DNA from: JBLXBZ01 sp048265185
GTDB lineage: Bacteria; Pseudomonadota; Alphaproteobacteria; Rhizobiales; Stappiaceae
Reading direction: 5' to 3'
Assembly (NCBI GenBank): GCA_048265185.1
Contig: JBLXBZ010000002.1
Span: 685,089 to 749,088 of the forward strand
DNA: 64,000 nucleotides
Under the pieces are notes generated by a model. It was not told the DNA's origin, made no database searches, and was given only the letters and a program-made list of their open reading frames with translations. Positions within the stretch are counted from its first letter, which is position 1; every line of letters begins with the position of its first letter. This document shows, piece after piece, positions 18,663 to 27,815 of this stretch. The position numbers and the translations under genes were made by a program.

Positions 18663-19411
18663 GCGGGCCTGTTCTAGAACTGGAAAACCTGTCGAAATGT
18701 TACGGCGCTTTACAGGTGACGGATAATGTCTCTCTGGACGTGAAGTGGGGAGAAATCCACGCGATAATCGGGCCTAACGGCGCGGGGAAAACCACGCTTA
18801 TTGGGCAGATTTCCGGCAGTTTACGGCCGGATGCGGGGAAGGTTACGTTCAACGGAGCCGACGTCACCGCGCAACCGATGAACAAGCGGGCGCGGGCGGG
18901 GCTGATGCGCTCGTTTCAAATCACCAATATCTTGCCTGAATTCACCGCGCTGGAAAATGTATCTATGGCGGTGCAGGCGAGGGCTGGGCATTCGTTTCGG
19001 TTTTGGCGCGCCGCGTCTTCGGACCCGCAGCTTAACGGCCCTGCGATGGAGGCGTTGGAAGAGCTGAACCTTGGCGCCCGGGCCAATGTGCTGGCGGGAA
19101 ATCTTTCTCACGGGGAAAAACGTTCGCTTGAGTTGGCGATTGCGCTCGCATGTCAACCCAAGCTTCTGTTGTTGGATGAGCCGATGGCGGGGACGGGCCG
19201 TGAGGAGACGGATCAGCTGGTGAGGATTCTCAAAAACCTGAAGCCGCGATACCCGATGTTGTTGGTGGAACATGATATGAGCGCCGTTTTTGCGCTGGCC
19301 GATCGAATTTCCGTTTTGGTGTATGGCCGAATTATCGCCAGCGGCGCGCCGGAGAACATTCGCAATGATCCGGCGGTGCGTGAGGCGTATCTGGGCGAGG
19401 AGGCGGCGTAA
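18659..19411 (+). CDS. livG: Liv-type ABC transporter ATP-binding protein (LivG family)
   Basis: 250 residues. Walker A GPNGAGKTT near residues 38-46, signature LSHGEKR near 147 (His replaces the first Gly of LSGGQ, as in many LivG proteins), Walker B LLLLDEP near 165 and the switch HD in VEHDM near 203. The GTGREETDQ stretch after Walker B is typical of LivG. It powers transport with the LivF-type partner. It overlaps the LivM gene by 4 bases and the LivF gene by 1 base. Confidence 0.93.
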   Translation: MSGPVLELENLSKCYGALQVTDNVSLDVKWGEIHAIIGPNGAGKTTLIGQISGSLRPDAGKVTFNGADVTAQPMNKRARAGLMRSFQITNILPEFTALENVSMAVQARAGHSFRFWRAASSDPQLNGPAMEALEELNLGARANVLAGNLSHGEKRSLELAIALACQPKLLLLDEPMAGTGREETDQLVRILKNLKPRYPMLLVEHDMSAVFALADRISVLVYGRIIASGAPENIRNDPAVREAYLGEEAA

Positions 19412-20121
19412 TGGCGGCTTTACTTGAAGTTGACGGGCTTGTCGCCGGATATGGCGAAGCTCAAGTGTTGTTTCAGATGGGGTTCGACGTTGGCGCTGGC
19501 GAAGTCGTCACATTGATGGGCCGCAACGGCATGGGCAAAACCACCACGATCAATTGCGTCATGGGACTTGTCAAAGCAGGGCGTGGCAGAGTGTCTTTCG
19601 CAGGTCAGGATTTGACTGGCGCGAAGTCCTATAAGATTGCGCAAGCGGGACTTGGTCTTGTGCCGGAGGGACGCCAGATATTCCCGACGCTCTCCGTTGA
19701 AGAAAACCTGATCGCCACAAGCGCCAATCGGCGCGGAACGTCGCCGGGGTGGTCCTTGGCTCGAGTATATGAATTTTTTCCGCGTCTAAAAGAACGTCGC
19801 TCGAATCTTGGAACGCAGTTGTCCGGCGGAGAGCAGCAGATGCTGGCCATTGGGCGGGCGTTGATGACCAACCCCATGCTGTTGATTCTCGATGAGGCGA
19901 CGGAAGGGCTTGCCCCCTTGATTCGCGCGGAAATCTGGGCGTGCCTTGAGCAATTGAAAGGCGATGGTCTGTCGATTCTGGTGGTCGATAAGAATATTGA
20001 CGCACTGGAGAAATTCGCTGACCGTCATGTGATCGTTGAAAAGGGCGAAGCGGTGTGGAGCGGCGACACCAAGGCGCTCAAAAGCGACCCGTCATTGCGG
20101 GAGCGCTTTTTGAGCGTTTGA
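19411..20121 (+). CDS. livF: Liv-type ABC transporter ATP-binding protein (LivF family)
   Basis: 236 residues. Walker A GRNGMGKTT near 37-45, GLVPEGRQIFPTLSVEENL (the LivF-type Q-loop region), signature LSGGEQQ near 133 and Walker B LLILDEATEGLAP near 153. The switch histidine found in most ABC ATPases is Asp-Lys here (VVDKNID), a variation seen in some LivF proteins. It is the last gene of the importer operon and is followed at once by a 20-bp-stem terminator. Confidence 0.92.
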   Translation: MAALLEVDGLVAGYGEAQVLFQMGFDVGAGEVVTLMGRNGMGKTTTINCVMGLVKAGRGRVSFAGQDLTGAKSYKIAQAGLGLVPEGRQIFPTLSVEENLIATSANRRGTSPGWSLARVYEFFPRLKERRSNLGTQLSGGEQQMLAIGRALMTNPMLLILDEATEGLAPLIRAEIWACLEQLKGDGLSILVVDKNIDALEKFADRHVIVEKGEAVWSGDTKALKSDPSLRERFLSV

Positions 20122-20132
20122 GGCGCTTTGAT

Positions 20133-20176
20133 AATACCCTCCCTGAAAGACAGAGGTGTCTTTCAGGGAGGGTATT
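20133..20176. terminator. Strong bidirectional terminator between livF and trpE(G)
   Basis: Perfect 20-base inverted repeat (20133-20152 and 20157-20176) with a gagg loop and a T-tract after it on the plus strand. It lies between two convergent genes. The long perfect stem without mismatch is unusual for a simple terminator. Confidence 0.92.
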
Positions 20177-20177
20177 T

Positions 20178-22352
20178 TTAACGAGCCGGCTTTTTCACCA
20201 GCCGCGTGATCACGTTTTGAATGATCCTGTGTCCGGCGTCCTGATCTAGCGACATGATTGATTCGGGGTGGAACTGGACGGCGGCGATGGCCTCGCTCAC
20301 ATGCTCGAACGCCATGATCACGCCGTCGTCCGATTGCGCGGTGACGCGTAAGTCCGCCGGTAATTTGTCACGCAGCGCGTGGAGCGAGTGATAGCGGCCG
20401 ATTGTGATTGGCGACGTGAGACCGTCAAAAAGCGCGGCGTCATCGGTGAAGCTGATTTCGGACGGCTTTCCATGCATGGGAACGGCGAGCTGGCCGAGTT
20501 CTCCGCCAAAGGCTTCCGTGATGGCTTGCAAGCCGAGGCAAACGCCGAAAATAGGTAGCGCTCGGGCGCGGGCGCGGCCAATTGTTGCGGCGCAGTCGAA
20601 GTCTTTTGGAGAACCGGGGCCGGGAGACAGGACGACCAGATCCGGGTTTACGTCATGAAAGATCTTGTCAGCGACCGGGGAGCGATATGTTACGACTTGG
20701 GCGCCGGTCTGACGGAAATAATTCGCCAGCGTGTGAACGAAACTGTCTTCATGATCCACCAGAAGAATTTTCAGGCCCTTGCCGGGTTGCGGTTTGTCGC
20801 TGGCTGTTTCTTTGGCGAGCGCAAGGCCGGCTTCATGGACGGCGGCGCGCATGGCCTCCGCTTTCAACTCGGTTTCAGCTTCTTCATCTTCGGGAACGCT
20901 GTCATAGAGCAGGGTGGCGCCGGCGCGGATCTGGGCCACGCCATCCTTGATCCGCACGGTGCGCAGGGTCAGGCCAGTGTTCATATCGCCGTTGAAGAGA
21001 ATGGCGCCGATAGCGCCGCCATACCAGGCGCGCGGGCTTTTCTCATGATTCTCAACGAATTCCATGGCCCAGCGTTTGGGCGCTCCGGTCACGGTCACCG
21101 CCCATGTGTGCGATAAAAACGCGTCGAGGGCGTCCATGCCGGGGCGCAAAATGCCTTCAATGTGATCTACCGTGTGGATCAGGCGTGAATACATTTCAAT
21201 CTGGCGCCTGCCGATGACGCGCACGGATCCGGGCTCGCAGATGCGGCTCTTGTCGTTACGGTCGACGTCGGAGCACATGGTCAGCTCCGCTTCGTCTTTG
21301 GAGGAATTCAGCAACTTGCGGATTTGGGCTTCGTCTTCAATGGCGTTGCGTCCGCGGCGAATCGTTCCCGATATCGGGCATGTCTCAACGCGGCGACCGC
21401 CGGTGACGCGCACATACATTTCGGGCGAGGCGCCGACGAGATATTCCGCGTTTCCAAGATTGATGAAGAAGGCGTAAGGGGAGGGGTTGATTTCCTGTAA
21501 GCGCTTGGAGACGGCGGAAGGCGGGTTGGGGCATGGCTCATAGAAGGTTTGCCCGGGAACGGTTTCGAAAAGATCGCCGCGCTTGAAATAGGCCATGGCT
21601 TCACGCACCAACTGGGCGTATTCGCCCGGTTCATGGTCGCCGCGGCCGGGCGCTTTATTGGCGGGGCGGTAGGCTGTTTCAACGCCGCTGCGCGCCAGGC
21701 CGACGGTTGAATGCGCGCCAACGGCGAATTCATATTCAAGCACGAAAGCCTTGCGGCCATAGTGATCGACGATAAGGATTTCATCCGGCAAATATAAAAC
21801 GACGTCACGCTGATCGTTGGGGCGCTCCAGTTTCAAGTCTATCTGTTCAAACTGGAAAGCAAGGTCATAGCCGAAAGCGCCATAAAGGCCGAGATGCTCA
21901 TCCTCGCAGGCGAAAAGCTGGTTGATCGCGCGAATAACTGTGAAGGTTGAAGGTTGACGTGAGCGCTCTTCTTCACTGACCGCTTGGGTGGAGCGCGCCA
22001 CATGCATGGCCAGCTGCGTGTCGCTGGCTTTGAAGCTTTCTAAATCTTCGTGCCCTTCAAGAGCTTGTCGGATTACGGGTAATAACACGAGGCCACGGTC
22101 GTTTAATGCGGTGACGCTGATGTGGCGGTCGTGGGATTCGACCACGAGCGGCGGGTTCACCAGCGCCATATCCCAGCGAGTGTAGCGTCCGGGGTACTCG
22201 TAGGAAGAGGAAAAGACGGCGCCGCGCTCAGCGTCTAGCCTGTCTATCCACGGGGTGGTTCCAGCGCTGTAGTCGGCAGGGCGCTGCGAACGCGTGATGA
22301 TGACGCCGCTTGGTGTTTCAAATCTGTGGTCCGTTAATGCCGACATTTTCAT
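20178..22352 (-). CDS. trpE(G): Fused anthranilate synthase, components I and II
   Basis: 724 residues, a single-chain anthranilate synthase as known from Rhizobium and other alphaproteobacteria. It turns chorismate and glutamine into anthranilate, the first step of tryptophan synthesis. The TrpE part (about 1-510) shows the chorismate-enzyme motif [12 protein letters not shown] near 335 and [10 protein letters not shown] near 425. The TrpG amidotransferase part (about 525-720) has the catalytic Cys in FGVCLGLQ and the His-Glu pair in FHPES. The gene is preceded by a leader peptide and attenuator (22401-22533), so tryptophan supply controls read-through. Start is the first ATG after the attenuator, with GGGAAG next to it. 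Confidence 0.97.
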   Translation of the reverse strand: MKMSALTDHRFETPSGVIITRSQRPADYSAGTTPWIDRLDAERGAVFSSSYEYPGRYTRWDMALVNPPLVVESHDRHISVTALNDRGLVLLPVIRQALEGHEDLESFKASDTQLAMHVARSTQAVSEEERSRQPSTFTVIRAINQLFACEDEHLGLYGAFGYDLAFQFEQIDLKLERPNDQRDVVLYLPDEILIVDHYGRKAFVLEYEFAVGAHSTVGLARSGVETAYRPANKAPGRGDHEPGEYAQLVREAMAYFKRGDLFETVPGQTFYEPCPNPPSAVSKRLQEINPSPYAFFINLGNAEYLVGASPEMYVRVTGGRRVETCPISGTIRRGRNAIEDEAQIRKLLNSSKDEAELTMCSDVDRNDKSRICEPGSVRVIGRRQIEMYSRLIHTVDHIEGILRPGMDALDAFLSHTWAVTVTGAPKRWAMEFVENHEKSPRAWYGGAIGAILFNGDMNTGLTLRTVRIKDGVAQIRAGATLLYDSVPEDEEAETELKAEAMRAAVHEAGLALAKETASDKPQPGKGLKILLVDHEDSFVHTLANYFRQTGAQVVTYRSPVADKIFHDVNPDLVVLSPGPGSPKDFDCAATIGRARARALPIFGVCLGLQAITEAFGGELGQLAVPMHGKPSEISFTDDAALFDGLTSPITIGRYHSLHALRDKLPADLRVTAQSDDGVIMAFEHVSEAIAAVQFHPESIMSLDQDAGHRIIQNVITRLVKKPAR

Positions 22353-22400
22353 CTTCCCTTTGCCTTGCGCGTTGACTGTCCAGGGCAGGCGCTGGATACG

Positions 22401-22432
22401 AAAAAGCCGCCTGCGGAGGTCCGCGGCGGCTT
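22401..22432 (-). terminator. trp attenuator terminator hairpin
   Basis: On the minus strand AAGCCGCC-GCGG-acct-CCGC-a-GGCGGCTT, followed by a T-tract (plus-strand A's at 22401-22405). It is segment 3:4 of the attenuator. Segment 2 (plus-strand GCCGCC at 22475-22480) is complementary to segment 3, so an antiterminator can form instead. Confidence 0.88.
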
Positions 22433-22479
22433 ATTCAAAATATTGTCGAGGACAAAAGTCGCACGCCAACAAGTGCCGC

Positions 22480-22533
22480 CTATTTTCGTAGGCGCCACCA
22501 GCCGGTTGCAATCATGTTCGTCTTCATGGTCAT
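22480..22533 (-). CDS. trpL: trp operon leader peptide with tandem Trp codons
   Basis: A 17-codon frame on the minus strand, ending in TAG, reads MTMKTNMIATGWWRLRK. The two adjacent Trp codons (plus-strand CCACCA at 22495-22500) lie within the left arm of a stem, GTGGCGCCTA / TAGGCGGCAC (plus strand 22473-22482 with 22489-22498). Stalling of the ribosome there when tryptophyl-tRNA is short would free segment 2 to pair with segment 3 and prevent termination at 22401-22432. Internal ATGs at codons 3 and 7 are alternative starts. The leader is about 130 bases upstream of trpE(G). This matches the trpL arrangement known in rhizobia. Confidence 0.88.
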   Translation of the reverse strand: MTMKTNMIATGWWRLRK

Positions 22534-22587
22534 GGGATCTGCTTTAGCCTATCGTGACCTTTGGCGCAATGGCGTGATTGCAAAGTT

Positions 22588-23556
22588 TCACACCTTGAGA
22601 ATGCGGCCAAGACGAACCGCCGTCATTCCCTTCGACAGCCGCCGGGAGGGCATGATCATCATCACGTTGTCTTCCGGTGTGGTCACGGGCGTCTCACCGT
22701 CATAGCCAATGATGGTTCCTGCCTTTTCAATCACCTCCATGCCGCGATAGTCGTTTTGGAAGCGGAAATTATCGGTCTGGGCGGTCACCGGCTTGATAAT
22801 TTCAACGACGCTTTGCGGTGTTGGGGCTGGACGTGCGTCCAGAAAGGTTTGACCAAAATCAGCGGCTACGGCGCCGGTGGCGCGCAGAAAGCGAATCGAG
22901 GTTTCAATGGCCACGTCGCCGGCGTCTTTTTCCCAATGCTGGCCGCATTCAATCAACAGGGCGTTCTTGGGGCTGGCGGGATCTGAAAAGCCGTCATAGT
23001 CGCGCAAACGCTTGCCCGCCGCATGTCCTTTGTCGCACATGATCACTTCTGGAACGGATACGGCGCGGGCGAGATCCTTGCCTTTTTGCAGGGCGCCGGC
23101 GAGCATCAGGGGCGCCGTTTTATGTTGCATGGAGTGAATGTCCAGCAGCAAGTCAATGGTGTCGACGAAAGGCCTGAGAGCGCGTGCGCGGGTTCGCTCA
23201 AGCGTGACTTTATCATCTTCCAATTTGTCCGCCTGCCACAGGCGGTTCATGTCTTCGTCAGCCCAACGCGTGGCCAGCGGGTCCGCTGGATCGAAACGGT
23301 CATATGCGTCCAAGTTGACAAAGAACAACGAGAGCTTGCCCTTGACGGGACGCACGCCCTGTTTGAACAGCCAGTCCAGCGCGATTGGCCCGCAAAGCTC
23401 GTTGCCGTGAACGACGGCGGAAATCGCAACGTGAGGACCGGGTTCGCCGCTGTCAAACGTGGTGACGCCCTCCAGTCCAATGTTGCCTGCGCGATAAGGG
23501 GATATATCGGTTTTCTCAAGTTCGACGGCGTAACCGTCGCTTGGATGCTGTGTCAT
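22588..23556 (-). CDS. Succinylglutamate desuccinylase/aspartoacylase family protein
   Basis: About 322 residues from the ATG at 23556 (MTQHPSDG), which has GGTGA in front; a longer frame back to 23652 overlaps argE and is unlikely. Zinc-ligand motifs of the AstE/AspA family are present: VVHGNELCGP (His and Glu, near residue 50) and LDIHSM near 140; a catalytic Glu may be in LLIECGQHWE near 200. Such enzymes release an acyl group from N-acyl amino acids. It follows the ArgE-type deacetylase on the same strand with 50 bases between them, so the two probably form one transcript for N-acyl amino acid breakdown. Exact substrate unknown. Confidence 0.87.
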   Translation of the reverse strand: MTQHPSDGYAVELEKTDISPYRAGNIGLEGVTTFDSGEPGPHVAISAVVHGNELCGPIALDWLFKQGVRPVKGKLSLFFVNLDAYDRFDPADPLATRWADEDMNRLWQADKLEDDKVTLERTRARALRPFVDTIDLLLDIHSMQHKTAPLMLAGALQKGKDLARAVSVPEVIMCDKGHAAGKRLRDYDGFSDPASPKNALLIECGQHWEKDAGDVAIETSIRFLRATGAVAADFGQTFLDARPAPTPQSVVEIIKPVTAQTDNFRFQNDYRGMEVIEKAGTIIGYDGETPVTTPEDNVMMIMPSRRLSKGMTAVRLGRILKV

Positions 23557-23606
23557 GTTTTCACCATTCATCTGATTAGTGGAATTGGACTTGCGGAGGG
23601 AGAGGG

Positions 23607-24761
23607 TCAGTTGGAGGCGACGTCGATAAGCTTCGTGAGGAAAGCTTCGCATTTCTCCAATTCGGAGATGTAGATATATTCGTCCGGCTTATGGGCCTGC
23701 GTTATGGAGCCGGGGCCAACGACGATGCTTTCAATGCCGCCATTGGTCTGGAACAAACCGCCTTCCGTTCCATAAGCTACTTTGGCGTGGGCGTTTTTCC
23801 CCGCAAGACGCTTGGCGAGCTGGGTGACTGGCGCTTCCGGGTCCGTGTCGAGGCCGGGAAACGTCGAAATCCATTCGAATTCCACGCCTGTCTCGGGAGC
23901 GACTTTTTGCATGTCCGGGACCAGAACTGTCGCAGCGTAATCTTTTATTTCTGCAACTAGCGCGTCGGCGTCTTCGCTGGGCAGCACGCGGAACTCAAAC
24001 AGCACTTCGCAATAATCTGGAACGATGTTGAGGGCGGCTCCACCTGAAATGACGCCGGTGTGGGCGGTGGAGAAGGGAATGTCGAACAGCTCGTCTCTGG
24101 GGCCTGCGGCGAGTCGCTCCGCCATTTCCTTGACTTTCAGCACGAGACGCGCGCCGACGTCGATGGCGTTGACGCCTTGAGGGGCCAGTGAGGAATGGCA
24201 AGCTTTGCCTGTGATTTTCGCCTTGAGCGATCGTTTCGCTTTATGGGCGATAATCACTTCCATATTGGTTGGCTCGCCGACGAAACAGGCGAGCGGCTTA
24301 ACCGCTTTTTTGTTCAGCTCATCAATCAGCCCGCGCACACCGACGCAGCCGACTTCTTCGTCGTAGGAAAAAGCGAGGTGGATGGGCTTTTTCAAGGCGG
24401 CTTTCTTGAAGTCAGGAACTTTTGCCAGGCAACAAGCGAGGAACCCCTTCATGTCGCAGGAGCCGCGACCAAAGAGCTTGCCGTCTTTCTCAATCAGGTC
24501 AAAAGGGTCGCTCGCCCACTCCTGACCGTCAACAGGCACGACGTCCGTATGACCGGAGAGAATATAGCCAGCTTCGTCAACCGGTCCGATGGTGGCGTAA
24601 AGATTGGCTTTTTCACCGGTCTCGTCATAAACGCGCTCACAGGAAACGCCTTGTTTCGACAGATAATCCTCCACCCAGTCGATGAGTGGAAGATTTGAAT
24701 TACGGCTGGTGGTGTCGAAGGAAACGAGTTTTCGCAGAAGTTCGGTGGATGTCAGCGTCAT
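23607..24761 (-). CDS. argE: Acetylornithine deacetylase (ArgE type, M20 family)
   Basis: 384 residues, the usual ArgE length. M20 metallopeptidase motifs are clear: SGHTDVVPVDG near residues 69-79, GRGSCDMKG near 99-107 and SYDEEVGCVG near 131-140 (catalytic Glu pair). It hydrolyses N-acetyl-ornithine or a related N-acyl amino acid in the cytoplasm. Many alphaproteobacteria make ornithine through ArgJ, so ArgE-like genes lying beside transporters often serve catabolism. Here it sits in a unit with an aspartoacylase-like enzyme and beside a Dpp-type importer and a LysR regulator, which favours a catabolic role. Confidence 0.88.
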   Translation of the reverse strand: MTLTSTELLRKLVSFDTTSRNSNLPLIDWVEDYLSKQGVSCERVYDETGEKANLYATIGPVDEAGYILSGHTDVVPVDGQEWASDPFDLIEKDGKLFGRGSCDMKGFLACCLAKVPDFKKAALKKPIHLAFSYDEEVGCVGVRGLIDELNKKAVKPLACFVGEPTNMEVIIAHKAKRSLKAKITGKACHSSLAPQGVNAIDVGARLVLKVKEMAERLAAGPRDELFDIPFSTAHTGVISGGAALNIVPDYCEVLFEFRVLPSEDADALVAEIKDYAATVLVPDMQKVAPETGVEFEWISTFPGLDTDPEAPVTQLAKRLAGKNAHAKVAYGTEGGLFQTNGGIESIVVGPGSITQAHKPDEYIYISELEKCEAFLTKLIDVASN

Positions 24762-24826
24762 TTTTTACTCTCGGTTCGAAATGTTATGAGACGCCGTTTG
24801 AACAAACGGCATGGCTGAAGTGATTC

Positions 24827-25756
24827 TCAAAGTGGTTCTGAATTGGTGTCGAGCGGCGGGTTTTCTCGCGCGTATTCGACAAAGCGTTTCGCCAGGGTGG
24901 AGGTGCGGCCTGTCGGCGTGAAAAAACTTGTCGTATAGGGCACCTTGGGGTGGAATGGTCTGATGACGAGACCTGCTTGAGGTTGCAGCGTGATGGGAAA
25001 CGGATTGACCAGCGCGATGCCTAATCCTTTGCGGACAAATTCGCATAATGTGTAGGAAGTTGCTGTTTCAACTACGATTTTTCTCTCTACGTTATGGGCT
25101 GTAAAAATACGGTCATAGACATTTCGCACGCTGAATCGCCGGGTTAGGGCGATAAAATTCTGTTGGTGAAAATCTTCCGGGTAGATGACGTCACGCTCGG
25201 CCAGCGGATGGCCTTCAGGAAAGAGAGCATGGCCATAAGCGCGCCGATAAGGCGTGGGCGTCAACCCGTTGTGCTCGGCGAGGCCGTCAGTGATTCCCAG
25301 ATCGGCATTTTCATTGGCGACGGCGGTGATGATGCTGGCCGAGGCGCCGATTTCGACTTGAAGCGAAACTTCAGGATAAAGCTCGAGAAAACCACGCACA
25401 AGATGGGGGAGGAGCGCTTGCGCAAGCGTGGGTGGAGCATGCAGGCGCAAGCGTGGATTTTCGCGGCTTCCCCAGTCATCCCGATCGAGACGCTTTAACG
25501 TTTCAAAAATGGGATTTGCTTGCTCGTTCAGCGCCAATCCTGCGGAAGTGGGCGTCAATCTTCCACCTGCTCGCTCGAAGAGCTGTCGTTTGGTTCTGGC
25601 TTCGATTTGGGCGATGGTTCTGCTGACTGCAGGCTGTGAGATTCCCAAATGATGCGCAGCGGCCGTGGTCTTTCCCTCTTGAATGACGGCGCGAAGAACT
25701 TCTAATTCACGAAAAGTGAAGCCGCGAGAGCCTAGTAACGGGTTGATTTTGCTCAC
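24827..25756 (-). CDS. LysR family transcriptional regulator
   Basis: 309 residues from a GTG start. The winged helix is at residues about 12-70 (FRELEVLRAVIQEGKTTAAAH, then SQPAVSRTIAQIE), followed by a two-lobed effector domain. It is divergent from the Dpp-type importer (26010-31728) and upstream of argE on its own strand, so it likely controls one or both in response to an amino-acid-like ligand. A near-palindrome, ATATCCC-N9-GGAATAT at 25759-25781, lies directly upstream of its start codon and could be its own binding site, giving autoregulation. Confidence 0.92.
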   Translation of the reverse strand: MSKINPLLGSRGFTFRELEVLRAVIQEGKTTAAAHHLGISQPAVSRTIAQIEARTKRQLFERAGGRLTPTSAGLALNEQANPIFETLKRLDRDDWGSRENPRLRLHAPPTLAQALLPHLVRGFLELYPEVSLQVEIGASASIITAVANENADLGITDGLAEHNGLTPTPYRRAYGHALFPEGHPLAERDVIYPEDFHQQNFIALTRRFSVRNVYDRIFTAHNVERKIVVETATSYTLCEFVRKGLGIALVNPFPITLQPQAGLVIRPFHPKVPYTTSFFTPTGRTSTLAKRFVEYARENPPLDTNSEPL

Positions 25757-25758
25757 CT

Positions 25759-25781
25759 ATATCCCCCTAAAATAGGAATAT
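25759..25781. promoter_or_regulatory. Possible LysR binding site
   Basis: Interrupted palindrome ATATCCC-N9-GGAATAT three bases upstream of the lysR-type start codon, in the divergent region. Binding here would cover the regulator's own ribosome site or promoter. The assignment rests on position and symmetry only. Confidence 0.35.
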
Positions 25782-25926
25782 GTTTTTTGGTTATTGATTT
25801 TTATTTGTCCATCATTAGAACGCATACTAGCATTTAGAGCAAGTCGCCAATGACTTTCGCCATTAAGTGCGAATGCAAGTAGCGCAGAATAGGAGATGCA
25901 TTCTGTGTTTCATGTTACAACAGGTC

Positions 25927-25972
25927 ATGGCGATGTGACACGGACCACATGCCATCGGCGTCGTTCGACGCC
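25927..25972 (+). promoter_or_regulatory. Two tandem stem-loops in the leader of the importer operon
   Basis: Stem 1 pairs ATGGC-g-ATGTG (25927-25937) with CACATGCCAT (25946-25955): ten pairs with one bulge. Stem 2 is the perfect GGCGTC-gttc-GACGCC (25957-25972). They end 37 bases before the ATG at 26010, and neither is followed by a T-tract, so they are not terminators. They could stabilise the mRNA 5' end or act as a regulatory fold. Confidence 0.4.
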
Positions 25973-26009
25973 GCGGGTGATTTTGAAAACCGTGAGAGGG
26001 GAATATTGA

Positions 26010-27590
26010 ATGAGAACTGCTCGTACACTCTTGATGTCGGCGGCGGCTGTTTGCGCGTTGACAGGGGCGGCCTATGCTGAGGATCTGGTTATCGGCGTCG
26101 GCTCGGAAGCGACTTCGATTGATCCGCATTTTCATAATTTGGGCCCGAACAACCAGCTTGCCTTGACGATTTTTGATCGCCTCGCAAATCCGGATGATCG
26201 GCAGAACTTCAAACCGGCGCTGGCCGAGTCCTGGAAGCCTATCGACAACACCACTTGGGAATTCAAGCTACGTAAGGGCGTTAAATTCCACGACGGCTCC
26301 GACTTCAATGCTGATGATGTGATCTGCACATTTGAGCGCGCTCCGAATGTTCCTAACTCACCTGCAGGGTTTGGCACTTATGTGAAGGGCAAGACGTTCG
26401 AGAAAATCGACGACTACACCGTTCACGTGAAAACAGAATCGCCATATCCGCTGATGGTCAATGACCTTGGTCAGGTGGCCATCGTCTCCAACGTTGGTGG
26501 TTGTGAAGGTTCGACGCAAGACTTCAACAGCGGCGTCGCAGCGGCTGGCACTGGCCCTTACAAATACGTCGAGTATATTCCCGGCGACCGTATCGTTCTG
26601 GCGGCCAATGAAGACTATTGGGGTGAGAAGCCGATCTGGGACAAGGTGACGATCAAGCCGATCAAATCCGCTCCATCACGCGTTGCGGCGCTGTTGTCCG
26701 GCGATGTGGACATAATCAGTGAAACGCCCACCACTGACATTGAAACGTTGAAGTCCAAAGATGACATCAGCTTGTCGCAAGGCGTATCAAACCGCGTGAT
26801 CTATCTGCATTTGGATCAGTTCCGCGAAGATTCGCCCTTTGTGCACGCAAATGGCGGCGGCGACATCAAAAACCCATTGATGGACGTTAAAGTTCGTCAG
26901 GCCATCTCCAAGGCTATCAGTCGTGACCTGATCAAGGATCGCGTCATGGAAGGTCTTGCCATTCCCGCCGGACAGCTTTTGCCGGATGGTTTCTTCGGAG
27001 TCTCAGAAAACCTGAAGCCCGAAGAATACGATGTGGAAGGCGCCAAAAAGCTGCTTGAAGAAGCTGGCTTGCCGGAAGGTTTCGAGCTCACCATTCATGG
27101 TCCTAACGACCGTTATGTGAATGACGCCAAAATCGCCGAAGCCGTCGCGCAGATGTTGACCCGCGCCGGTATCAAGACCAACGTGGAAACGCTTCCGCGG
27201 TCGGTTTACTTCAGCCGCGCCTCCGCTGGCGCGGAAGGTCTGCCTGAGTTCTCCCTTACCCTCCTTGGTTGGGGCGCTGGTTCTGGTGAAGCTTCATCGC
27301 CGCTGCGTGCTTTGATCGCAACTTTTGACAAAGACAAAGGCATGGGGAACGCCAACCGTGGTCGTTTCTCCAACGCTGAAGTCGATGCGGTGATCGAAGA
27401 AGCTCTTGCGGAAGTGAACGACGCAAAACGCGCTGGACTGCTTGCAAAGGCGACGGAGATGGCCATTGGTGAACACCAGGCGATCATCCCGATCCACTAT
27501 CAGGTGAACACTTGGGCGTCCAAAGACGGCGTTGGCTACATTCCGCGGACGGATGAATACACTGTTCCGCAGAATGTCGTAAAAAAATAA
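26010..27590 (+). CDS. Dpp/Opp-type periplasmic substrate-binding protein
   Basis: 526 residues of the SBP_bac_5 family. A signal peptide ends near AAYAED. Family marks are ATSIDPHFHN near residue 35 and the FKLRKGVKFHDGSDFNADDV stretch near 85-105. These proteins bind peptides, opines, sugars or N-acyl compounds. The permeases and ATPases that complete the importer follow at 27816-31728. A GAGAGGGG site precedes the start. A hairpin just after this gene (27610-27652) probably keeps the binding protein in excess over the rest of the importer. Confidence 0.94.
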   Translation: MRTARTLLMSAAAVCALTGAAYAEDLVIGVGSEATSIDPHFHNLGPNNQLALTIFDRLANPDDRQNFKPALAESWKPIDNTTWEFKLRKGVKFHDGSDFNADDVICTFERAPNVPNSPAGFGTYVKGKTFEKIDDYTVHVKTESPYPLMVNDLGQVAIVSNVGGCEGSTQDFNSGVAAAGTGPYKYVEYIPGDRIVLAANEDYWGEKPIWDKVTIKPIKSAPSRVAALLSGDVDIISETPTTDIETLKSKDDISLSQGVSNRVIYLHLDQFREDSPFVHANGGGDIKNPLMDVKVRQAISKAISRDLIKDRVMEGLAIPAGQLLPDGFFGVSENLKPEEYDVEGAKKLLEEAGLPEGFELTIHGPNDRYVNDAKIAEAVAQMLTRAGIKTNVETLPRSVYFSRASAGAEGLPEFSLTLLGWGAGSGEASSPLRALIATFDKDKGMGNANRGRFSNAEVDAVIEEALAEVNDAKRAGLLAKATEMAIGEHQAIIPIHYQVNTWASKDGVGYIPRTDEYTVPQNVVKK

Positions 27591-27609
27591 AATCATAAAT
27601 TTGCACGGG

Positions 27610-27652
27610 ACTGTCCGGGGCGTTGATTAGGCCCCGGACAGTTATTCTTTTT
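27610..27652 (+). terminator. Intra-operon hairpin after binding-protein gene
   Basis: ACTGTCCGGGGC pairs with GCCCCGGACAGT, followed by a T-rich run (27642-27652). It lies between the binding-protein gene and its permease gene, which points to partial termination or mRNA 3'-end protection. Confidence 0.75.
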
Positions 27653-27815
27653 CGCGTAGACCACGATGTCGTGAGCCGATTAACGTGGCCGATCGCGTAA
27701 ATGACTCCATCGCCGCATGCCCTTTTGTTTCTTGAGGGGCCGCGTATCGCTCGACCCAACGCACTTGTTTAGACAAAGAGTAATTGTCGACAAGTCCAGG
27801 CACGGGACCAGATAC

